From an uncultured Eubacteriales bacterium (GTDB taxonomy: Bacteria > Bacillota > Clostridia > Oscillospirales > CAG-272): a stretch of DNA of 20,720 nt. Under the pieces are notes generated by a model that saw nothing but the letters and a program-made list of their open reading frames with translations, was not told the DNA's origin and did not search any database. Within the stretch, counting starts at the first letter, position 1; each line of letters begins with the position of its first letter. Where the stretch lies: assembly GCA_934378145.1 (NCBI GenBank), contig CAKXXW010000031.1:1-20720 (forward strand), written 5' to 3'. The translations under genes were made by a program, and so were the position numbers. Positions 15,311-20,720 of this stretch are shown here, in pieces.

Positions 15311-15740
15311 TTGAAGCTTTTCGCCCGGCGGGCGGCGGGGGACGCGGGGCGCCGCCCCACACCCCGCAAGCCTTTGAAAAGGCTTGACCCAAACTTGATA
15401 AACGCTGCGGGTGAAGACTTCTCGTTCTGTGAGCGTTCGACCTGTAAGTGAGCGCAGCCTTAAGGTCAAACGGTCAAAATCCTTGTCTCGGGACAGAATT
15501 TCACCCCGCGGGGTGAAATTCCGGGGGATTTTGCCCGAGGATGAAAAGGGGATGCTTGCATCACCTTGAGTCCTCGGCAAAAATCCACCAAAGTTTTGCC
15601 GCAGGCAAAATGCCGCGAGACAAAGCATTACTTCCGTAACCCGCTGACAAGTTCTTTGAAGGGTTCGGGAAACTTTCTTTTAAGAAAGTTTCCCGTGTCC
15701 TTCGTCTCTCCCGTTCCCCCGTCGTATCCCGGCGGATCGT
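15311..15740 (+). repeat. Dispersed multi-hairpin element, copy B (most complete copy)
   Basis: This roughly 430-nt non-coding block fills the nagZ-rimO gap. In order it holds: CGCCC-GGC-GGGCG (15322-15334); a GGGGGACGCGGGG tract (15337-15349); CAAGCCTTT-GA-AAAGGCTTG (15367-15386); GACCT (15439-15443) pairing with AGGTC (15463-15467); a perfect 26-nt palindrome (15496-15521, arms GAATTTCACCCC); a long hairpin with arms 15527-15541 and 15571-15585 and tip GATGC-TT-GCATC (15551-15562) over a G.A mismatch; TTTTGCC-GCA-GGCAAAA (15594-15610); a 13-bp hairpin (15667-15694); and a degenerate CCCGT-type tail. The order is the same in the other copies. The tail ends 14 nt before the rimO -35. Confidence 0.9.
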
Positions 15741-15753
15741 GCCCGCCCGCCTG

Positions 15754-15782
15754 TTGACAACGCGCGGAGAATATTGTATAAT
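15754..15782 (+). promoter_or_regulatory. Consensus sigma-70/SigA promoter for rimO-pgsA
   Basis: TTGACA at 15754-15759 and TATAAT at 15777-15782 with a 17-nt spacer form a perfect consensus. Transcription should start near 15789, giving a leader of about 60 nt to the rimO ATG. It sits just beyond the tail of repeat copy B. Confidence 0.88.
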
Positions 15783-15802
15783 AAAGGGTAAACTATCGGC
15801 GG

Positions 15803-15840
15803 ATGACCGCCAGGAAGGGACTTCCGTGCGCGGAGGTCAT
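15803..15840 (+). promoter_or_regulatory. Possible translation-controlling hairpin in the rimO leader
   Basis: ATGACC (15803-15808) can pair with GGTCAT (15835-15840). Inside it GGAAG (15813-15817) pairs with CTTCC (15821-15825) over a GGA loop. The structure covers both candidate ribosome sites, AGGAAGGG (15812-15819) and GGAGG (15832-15836). Function is not shown. Confidence 0.4.
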
Positions 15841-15849
15841 AAGAAAAAT

Positions 15850-17187
15850 ATGAAAATAGGCTTTGTATCTCTCGGCTGTCCGAAAAACCAGACAGATACC
15901 GAGGTAATGCTTCACGAACTTCTCGAGGCGGGCTATGAGATCGTCGCCGACGAGACCGAGGCTGACATCGCGATCGTCAACACCTGCGCCTTCATCGAAA
16001 GCGCAAAAAGAGAGTCGATCGACGCGATCCTTGACCTTGCATGGCTGAAGGAGCATAAGAATCTCAAATCAATAATCGTCGCCGGCTGCCTTGCCGAGCG
16101 CTACCGCGACGAGATATTCAGCGAAATGCCCGAGGTCGACGCGATAATCGGTGTCGGAAGCATACACAGCATCCTTGACGCCGTGCGCGCCTGCGAGAAA
16201 AAGCAGAACGCCCGATTCTCCTCCTACGAACCGAAGGAGCAGGTCTGCCTCGGCGGCGACCGTGTTCTCACCGGAAACGGCTTCTCGACCTATCTGAAGA
16301 TCGCGGAGGGTTGCGACAACAGGTGCGCCTACTGCGCTATCCCGTCGATCCGCGGACGCTTCCGCAGCCGCACCATGGAGGATATAACAGCAGAGGCAAA
16401 GCAGCTCGACGCGCTCGGCGTGAAGGAGCTGAATGTGGTCGCGCAGGACATAACCCGCTACGGAACAGATCTCTACGGGAAGTACTCTCTCGCGCCTCTG
16501 CTGCATAAAATAACAGAGGAGACAAGTATCCCGTGGATAAGGCTCCTTTACTGCTACCCCGATAAGATAACAGACGAGCTTATCGCCGAGATACGCGACA
16601 ACGACAGGATACTTAAATATGTCGACCTTCCGATCCAGCACATCTCGGATCATATGCTGAAGGCGATGAACCGCCACGGCGACGGCGCGCTTGTGCGGGA
16701 CACCGTGAAGCGCCTTCGTGACGGGATCCCCGGGCTGACGCTCCGCACGACGCTCATCGTCGGCTTCCCCGGCGAGACAGAGGAGGATTTTCTCGAGCTT
16801 GCCGAATATGTGAAGGAAACAAGATTCGAGCGGCTCGGATGCTTCACCTACTCGCGTGAGGAAGGCACACCTGCCTATGATTTCCCCGATCAGATAGACG
16901 AGCAGGTCAAGAACGACCGCATGGATATAATCATGCGCGAGCAGCTTGCGATAAACGCCGAGAACAACGAGAAGCTGATAGGAAAGACCGTCCGCGTGCT
17001 TTGCGAGGATTGGGATCCCGTCGGTGAGATACACTACGGACGCTCGGCAGCCGACGCTCCCGAGATAGACGGCAAGGTCTACTTCACCTCGCCGGTCAGG
17101 GTCGCGCCCGGCTCGTTTGTCGATGTGAAGGTCAAAAAGGTACTTGATTACGATCTTGTCGGCTCTGCCGTAATGAAAAAAGCCTGA
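15850..17187 (+). CDS. rimO: Ribosomal protein S12 methylthiotransferase RimO
   Basis: This 445-aa radical-SAM enzyme adds a methylthio group to an aspartate of ribosomal protein S12. The N-terminal UPF0004 domain carries the cluster cysteines Cys10 (SLGCPKN), Cys46 (VNTCAF) and Cys80 (VAGCLAE). The radical-SAM motif is C155-x3-C159-x2-C162 in GCDNRCAYC, and a C-terminal TRAM domain completes the protein. The SLGCPKN opening separates RimO from MiaB. Homology favours the ATG at 15850, with GGAGG 13 nt upstream. A GTG at 15826 with AGGAAGGG 6 nt upstream would add eight residues and cannot be excluded. It is followed 24 nt later by pgsA, a pairing common in Bacillota. Confidence 0.96.
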   Translation: MKIGFVSLGCPKNQTDTEVMLHELLEAGYEIVADETEADIAIVNTCAFIESAKRESIDAILDLAWLKEHKNLKSIIVAGCLAERYRDEIFSEMPEVDAIIGVGSIHSILDAVRACEKKQNARFSSYEPKEQVCLGGDRVLTGNGFSTYLKIAEGCDNRCAYCAIPSIRGRFRSRTMEDITAEAKQLDALGVKELNVVAQDITRYGTDLYGKYSLAPLLHKITEETSIPWIRLLYCYPDKITDELIAEIRDNDRILKYVDLPIQHISDHMLKAMNRHGDGALVRDTVKRLRDGIPGLTLRTTLIVGFPGETEEDFLELAEYVKETRFERLGCFTYSREEGTPAYDFPDQIDEQVKNDRMDIIMREQLAINAENNEKLIGKTVRVLCEDWDPVGEIHYGRSAADAPEIDGKVYFTSPVRVAPGSFVDVKVKKVLDYDLVGSAVMKKA

Positions 17188-17211
17188 GGGCGGGAGGTCT
17201 GTATCTGAAAA

Positions 17212-17844
17212 ATGGCAAAAAAGAAGCTGAATCTGCCGAATAAGCTCACCCTTTTCCGCTTTTTTATGGTGCCGGTGTTCATCCTTGCGATGTATTTTAT
17301 CCCCGATTCGCATTGGGTGGTGCGCAACTGTGTCGGCGCCGGAATATTCCTCATATGCTCTCTCACCGACCTTTTCGACGGGAAGATAGCGAGGAAGTAT
17401 AACCTTATCACCGATTTCGGAAAGTTTCTCGACCCTCTTGCCGATAAATTTATCGTTATCAGCGCGATGACGATGATATTCTACCTTGATTTTTACAGCC
17501 ATCTGAGGTCCTATTTCGTCTTTGTGTTCATCGTAGTTATGCTGCGCGAGTTCGCGGTGACGGGTCTGAGGCTCGTGATAGCGAACAAGGGCGTGGTGCT
17601 TCCCGCCAAGCCGCTCGGGAAGATAAAGACCTCGCTTCAGATGACATTTATCATGACGGCGCTGCTCGAGCCGGTCATTTACCGGATATTCGGGATACTG
17701 CCGTATATTGAGGGGAACACGGAGTTTCTCGCGATGTTCCCGCCGCTGACACTGCTGACGATGGCGGGAGCCTTTGTCTTCACGCTCTGGTCCGGCATCG
17801 ACTATTTCGTGTCCTGCGGAAGCTATATCGACCCGGAAAAGTAA
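17212..17844 (+). CDS. pgsA: CDP-diacylglycerol--glycerol-3-phosphate 3-phosphatidyltransferase
   Basis: This 210-aa membrane enzyme joins CDP-diacylglycerol and glycerol-3-phosphate to phosphatidylglycerol phosphate, the committed step of phosphatidylglycerol synthesis. The CDP-alcohol phosphatidyltransferase signature is complete: Asp53, Asp56-Gly57, Ala60-Arg61, Gly70, Asp74 and Asp78. Hydrophobic segments lie near 13-30, 38-52, 82-95, 100-125 and 140-160, and a last one near 180-200. GGGAGG lies 14 nt before the ATG, longer than usual, so expression may depend on coupling to rimO. In many Bacillota cinA and recA follow; here a terminator and repeat copy C follow instead. Confidence 0.95.
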   Translation: MAKKKLNLPNKLTLFRFFMVPVFILAMYFIPDSHWVVRNCVGAGIFLICSLTDLFDGKIARKYNLITDFGKFLDPLADKFIVISAMTMIFYLDFYSHLRSYFVFVFIVVMLREFAVTGLRLVIANKGVVLPAKPLGKIKTSLQMTFIMTALLEPVIYRIFGILPYIEGNTEFLAMFPPLTLLTMAGAFVFTLWSGIDYFVSCGSYIDPEK

Positions 17845-17854
17845 ACCCGGTACC

Positions 17855-18340
17855 GACGGGGGACGCGGGATTCAATTTCTTAAGCTAAAAGTGAAGACCT
17901 CACTCTGACGAAGCCTTTTTGAAGGCGTTGCTGCGGTGAGGTCTTCACTTTTAATTTTTTTGAAGTTTAGGTCAAGCCTTCGGAAAGGCAACTGGACTGT
18001 TATACTATAAGTAGAGTCGGCAAGCATTGATTTAACGGTGCGTTCGCCCTGTCGGTGAATTTTGCCCTTAGGTAAAACGCTTTAACCTCTTGTCTCGAGC
18101 ATTGAATTTCAGCGCACGCGCTGAAATTCGGGGGATTTTGCCCGAGGATGAGGAGGGGATGCTTGCATACCCTCGAGTCCTCGGCAAAATACACCAAAGT
18201 TTTGCCGTAGGCAAAATGCCGCGAGGCAAGTCCCTGCTTCCATAACCTTTGAGCAAGTTCTTTGAAGGGTGTGGGAAACTTTCTTCTAAGAAAGTTTCCC
18301 ACATCTCCCGTATCCTCCGTCGTATCCCCGCCTCTCCGCC
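17855..18340 (+). repeat. Dispersed multi-hairpin element, copy C
   Basis: The left end is GACGGGGGACGCGGG (17855-17869), the exact reverse complement of the copy A tail at 179-193. After the pgsA terminator come a 26-nt inverted repeat (18104-18129, arms GAATTTCAGCGC with AC in the centre); a long hairpin (18134-18148 with 18178-18190) with tip ATGC-TT-GCAT (18159-18168), a G18158.A18169 mismatch and GAGGG/CCCTC helix; TTTTGCC-GTA-GGCAAAA (18200-18216); and a 15-bp hairpin (18271-18302, loop CT). The degenerate CTCCCGT/ATCCCC tail ends exactly at the stop codon of the isomerase gene (18341-18343). No gene is seen in this 496-nt gap. Confidence 0.88.
17887..17961 (+). terminator. Large intrinsic terminator of the rimO-pgsA operon
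   Basis: A 17-bp perfect stem (17887-17903 with 17936-17952, arm AAAAGTGAAGACCTCAC) encloses a smaller GCCTT/AAGGC hairpin (17913-17926 region) and is followed by AA and seven T residues (17955-17961). It lies inside the left part of repeat copy C, 43 nt after the pgsA stop. Confidence 0.85.
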
Positions 18341-19216
18341 TTACAGTCCCATGCAGTATGCGCCGAAGTCGTACGCGATCTTCGCGGCGTCCTTTCTCAG
18401 CGCGTCGGGCATATCGTTCATGAACTCCTCGGCTCCGAGGACAAAGTCGCCCCTGTATCCCGTCTCGCGGAGCGCGGGAACGAGCTTTTCCCACTTTATG
18501 CTCCCGATAAAGGGTATCAGGTGCGAGACTCTGACATTGCTCGCGTCGTAAACGCAGGTCGCGCGGATAAGGCTCCCTACACGCTTCAGCGCCGCGACCT
18601 CGTCGGAGAACATCTGATGCGCGTGACCGAAATCCCAGCACACGCCCGCGTCAATGCCGCCGAAAAGCCCGGAAAGCATGAAAAGGTCGTCGACCGAGGT
18701 GCCGAATGTCCTCCTCCAGAGCGCCATGTCAAGCTCATACATATTCTCAAAAACTACGCCTGTGCCGCCCGCCGCAGCCTTCTCCGCAAAGGGCAGATAA
18801 AAGTCCCTGTTCGTGTGCGCGATGACCTCCGCGTCGTATTCGGTGTTGACGCTGTCGTTCAGCGGGCGAAGGACAAGCTCCTTCACACCGAGCTTTGCGC
18901 AAGCCTCTGCTGTATGCAGGAGGGATTTTTCAAGCTCTGCTTTTTCCTCTTCCGACGGAAGGTGCCCCGCAGTGAAAAGAAAATCGTTGTAGGGTGCGCG
19001 CGCCTGCGACGCCTCAAGTCCGAGAGCGGCAAGCGTCTCGCCTATGCGGGAGACCTCAGCCTCCCAGCCTTCTCCCGTGAGCGCGTCGGCTCCCGAAAAG
19101 TCAAGTTCGACGACAGAGAAGCCCGCCTCGCGGCAGAGTTTCAGCCTTTCCTCATACGAAACGCGCGAGCCGTCGCGCCTGCGCGCAAAAAGTGAAGTCG
19201 ATGTTCCGAGTCTCAT
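18341..19216 (-). CDS. Sugar phosphate isomerase/epimerase-like TIM-barrel protein
   Basis: This 291-aa cytoplasmic protein belongs to the xylose isomerase-like/AP endonuclease 2 TIM-barrel superfamily, which isomerises or epimerises sugars, inositols or hydroxypyruvate. Seen in sequence are an N-terminal strand with MRLGTSTSLF, Glu38 in VVELDFSG, a central VVFENMYE strand, the metal-site segment GVCWDFGHAHQ and a C-terminal VLGAEEF strand carrying acidic residues. These fit the divalent-metal site of the family. The substrate cannot be told from sequence. It lies 27 nt after the uracil-DNA glycosylase gene and probably shares its transcript. An AGGA site lies about 11 nt before the ATG. The stop codon touches the tail of repeat copy C, with no separate terminator visible. 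Confidence 0.82.
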   Translation of the reverse strand: MRLGTSTSLFARRRDGSRVSYEERLKLCREAGFSVVELDFSGADALTGEGWEAEVSRIGETLAALGLEASQARAPYNDFLFTAGHLPSEEEKAELEKSLLHTAEACAKLGVKELVLRPLNDSVNTEYDAEVIAHTNRDFYLPFAEKAAAGGTGVVFENMYELDMALWRRTFGTSVDDLFMLSGLFGGIDAGVCWDFGHAHQMFSDEVAALKRVGSLIRATCVYDASNVRVSHLIPFIGSIKWEKLVPALRETGYRGDFVLGAEEFMNDMPDALRKDAAKIAYDFGAYCMGL

Positions 19217-19243
19217 TATCTTTATTTTCCTTTCATTATTATC

Positions 19244-19804
19244 TTATTCGGCAGCGTCGAGTTTAGCCTTGATGCTCTCCATATCGGCGAGCATTTCCTC
19301 GTTCTTGCGCGGATCGCGAAGGAGCGCCGCGGGGTGGTAGACCGCCGTCATGAGGAAGCCTCCCCGCTCGACCCATTCGCCGTGCTGCCTTGTGATCTTG
19401 TAGTCGGGCGAGATGAGCCTCATCGCCGCGATGCGCCCGAGGCAGACGATTATCTTCGGGCGGATAAGCCTCACCTGCCCGCGAAGGTAGTCGATGCAGG
19501 CATCCTCCTCCGCCGGAAGAGGGTCGCGGTTCTTCGGCGGGCGGCATTTCAGGATGTTCGCGATGTAGACATCCTCGCGCTTTATGTCGACGGCAAAGAG
19601 GAAGCGGTCAAGGAGCTGCCCCGCGCGCCCGACGAAGGGCGTGCCGGTCTTGTCCTCCTGCTCGCCCGGCGCCTCGCCGACGAACATAAGCCTTGCCTGC
19701 CGGTTCCCCGTCCCGAAGACGCAGTTCGTCCGCGTCGCCGAAAGCGGGCATTTTTCGCACCCGCGACAGGTGTTTTCAAGTTCTTCCCATGTCATTTCGT
19801 TCAT
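19244..19804 (-). CDS. Type 4 uracil-DNA glycosylase (4Fe-4S)
   Basis: This 186-aa DNA-repair enzyme excises uracil from DNA to begin base-excision repair. The iron-sulfur ligands are Cys16, Cys19, Cys87 and Cys103, the spacing of family 4 UDG. The catalytic/uracil pocket is GEAPGEQED at 43-51 with TPFVGRAG following, and the second motif is HPAAL at 157-161. The start at 19804 has AGGA about 8 nt upstream; an internal ATG nine nt downstream is also possible. I found no convincing promoter between it and repeat copy D1. A related SPO1 DNA-polymerase-like annotation is common for the same family. Confidence 0.93.
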   Translation of the reverse strand: MNEMTWEELENTCRGCEKCPLSATRTNCVFGTGNRQARLMFVGEAPGEQEDKTGTPFVGRAGQLLDRFLFAVDIKREDVYIANILKCRPPKNRDPLPAEEDACIDYLRGQVRLIRPKIIVCLGRIAAMRLISPDYKITRQHGEWVERGGFLMTAVYHPAALLRDPRKNEEMLADMESIKAKLDAAE

Positions 19805-19854
19805 TGTTTTATCCTTTGATTTTTTTGTATTTTGGGCGGCGAAAGATATTCACT

Positions 19855-20202
19855 CGATGCTGTGGGGACGCGACGGGGGACGCGGGGGATTACGGGAGAT
19901 GCGGGAAACTTTCTTGAAAGAAAGGTTTCCCGTACCCTTCAAAGAACTTTGTCGGCGGGTTATAGGAGTAATGACTTGTCACGGGGCATTTTGCCTACGG
20001 CAAAACTTTGGTGTCTTTTTGAGAAAGCTCCTCAAAAGTCTGCGAGCAGCCTTTTATTGAAGCTTTCTCAAAAACCCACCGGAATTTCAGCGCGTGCGCT
20101 GAAATTCTGCCCGAGACAAGAGGTTAATGCGTTTGACCTTAAAGTTGCGCTTGTTTACAGGTCGTTTGCTTTAGAAAAATCATTACTTCCATCATAAGAT
20201 GG
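19855..20202 (-). repeat. Dispersed multi-hairpin element, copy D1 (inverted)
   Basis: This copy lies in reverse orientation. From its right end: a GAYGCGGGG-type tail (19865-19902, including GACGGGGGACGCGGG at 19872-19886); a 13-bp hairpin with one bulged G (19903-19931); TTTTGCC-TAC-GGCAAAA (19989-20005); a long hairpin with arms 20016-20029 and 20061-20074 and tip CTGC-GA-GCAG (20040-20049); a 26-nt inverted repeat (20082-20107); GACCT (20135-20139) with AGGTC (20159-20163); and CCATC-ATAA-GATGG (20189-20202). Stem sequences match copies A and C in part, so the copies are mosaics. Confidence 0.88.
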
Positions 20203-20467
20203 CTGTTTTAATAGCCTTCCCCAGCGGGGATAAGGGACGACGCAACTGCGTTGTGTCTGAGATGAGGTGTCGTTGCCTTTTTGCCTTTTCTATAGGTCAT
20301 TCGTCCTCGAAAATCGATTGGCGCTTTTTCTTTTGCCTATAAAAGGCACAAAAGGCGGACAAGTCCGCTTTCGACCCTCGCGGATTATTCACTGAAGAGT
20401 GTAATCATCACCCGAAGCAAATGTCTGATAAAAAATAATCAGCAAAAAGAAAATGCCGTTTAAGGAA
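20203..20467. other. Structured non-coding spacer between inverted elements D1 and D2
   Basis: No plausible gene is present. Pairings seen: TCCCC-AGC-GGGGA (20218-20230); ACGCAAC with GTTGTGT just after it; a long-range stem GCCTTTTCTATAGG (20283-20296) with CCTATAAAAGGC (20336-20347), 12 bp with a 2-nt bulge; and GCGGAC-AA-GTCCGC (20355-20368). These do not match the other element modules. They may be a further module or a separate structured RNA. Confidence 0.45.
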
Positions 20468-20720
20468 CTTTCGCCGCCTGCGGGCGACGACCAAAGGCTC
20501 TGCCTTTGGATTCCGCAAGCCTTTAAAAAGGCTTGACCTAAACTTGATAAACGCTACGGGTGATGATTTCTCGTTCTGTGAGCGTTCGGTTTAACAGTGC
20601 GTCCGACCTGTCGGTGAATTTTGCCTTTAGGTCAAACGGTTTCTGCCCTTGTCTCGGGACAGAATTTTCCCCCGCGGGGGAAAATTCCGGTGGGTTTTTG
20701 AGAAAGGTCTGAAGAAAGGC
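20468..20720 (+). repeat. Dispersed multi-hairpin element, copy D2 (truncated by window end)
   Basis: Left part of the element in + orientation: TCGCC/GGCGA hairpin (20471-20487); CCAAAGGC-TCT-GCCTTTGG (20491-20509), absent from copy B; CAAGCCTTT-AA-AAAGGCTTG (20516-20535); GACCT (20605-20609) with AGGTC (20629-20633); and a perfect 26-nt palindrome (20662-20687, arms GAATTTTCCCCC). It ends within the left arm of the long hairpin. The 20521-20580 segment is nearly identical to 15371-15430 of copy B. Confidence 0.88.

Noticed and set aside
15302..15628. Small open frames inside repeat copies (also 143-367, 18068-18304 and 19832-20197) with similar peptides
   Set aside because: The peptides look alike only because the DNA is repeated. 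They run through hairpins, shift frame between copies and lack ribosome sites.
16069..17502. 477-codon minus-strand frame opposite rimO and pgsA
   Set aside because: rimO and pgsA are unambiguous; this frame crosses both and the spacer.
15311..20720. CRISPR array as an explanation for the repeats
   Set aside because: Copies are hundreds of bases long, kilobases apart and in both orientations, with no regular spacers and no cas genes.

Overview
The window looks like the chromosome of a GC-rich member of the Bacillota, probably an uncultured gut-type Clostridia. This is an inference. It rests on AGGAGG-type ribosome sites, consensus TTGACA-17-TATAAT promoters, a Cys-type sulfatase of the kind matured by anaerobic radical-SAM enzymes, a rimO-pgsA pair, and a phage cassette resembling those of clostridial podovirus-like phages. 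No rRNA, tRNA, CRISPR array, integrase or transposase gene was seen.

Layout. (1) 1-207: right part of a dispersed repeat element (copy A). (2) 208-2263: a HAD phosphatase and a PAP2 membrane phosphatase, divergent around a consensus promoter, then a convergent 4'-phosphopantetheinyl transferase whose 3' end overlaps the PAP2 gene. (3) 2448-9313: seven tightly packed phage head and DNA-packaging genes on the + strand: small terminase, large terminase, beta-propeller-like protein, portal, scaffold, coat, head adaptor. No tail, ejection, lysis, integration or regulatory genes are present. A 21-bp-stem bidirectional terminator closes the cassette. (4) 15190-9366 on the minus strand: a five-gene run of NagZ-type GH3 hexosaminidase, FAD-dependent dehydrogenase, Cys-type sulfatase, TauE/SafE exporter and DUF368 (polyprenyl-phosphate translocase family). 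(5) 15300-15740: a full repeat element (B), then a consensus promoter driving rimO-pgsA, which ends in a large terminator. (6) 17855-18340: element C. Then, on the minus strand, type-4 uracil-DNA glycosylase followed by a TIM-barrel sugar isomerase/epimerase. (7) 19855-20720: element D1 (inverted), a structured spacer, and element D2, which runs off the window.

The two strongest signals are these. First, a multi-hairpin intergenic element occurs in five copies here, and the two arms of its stems change together between copies. It keeps a 26-nt palindrome, a long stem with a constant G.A mismatch and TT/TC tip, a TTTTGCC hairpin and a GGGAAACTTTCTT hairpin. That pattern indicates selection on structure, probably RNA, and suggests an undescribed mobile or structured-RNA family. 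Second, there is a compact, apparently intact, P22-like head-plus-packaging operon sitting between host genes, with everything for a DNA-filled head and nothing for tail, lysis or integration. It could be a domesticated capsid or gene-transfer system, or a capsid-encoding satellite remnant.

Working together: the NagZ/sulfatase/exporter/DUF368 operon suggests cytoplasmic breakdown of sulfated or amino-sugar glycans, export of the liberated anion and recycling of the lipid carrier. The PAP2 phosphatase could supply the same carrier pool. rimO-pgsA is ordinary housekeeping (ribosome modification and phosphatidylglycerol synthesis).
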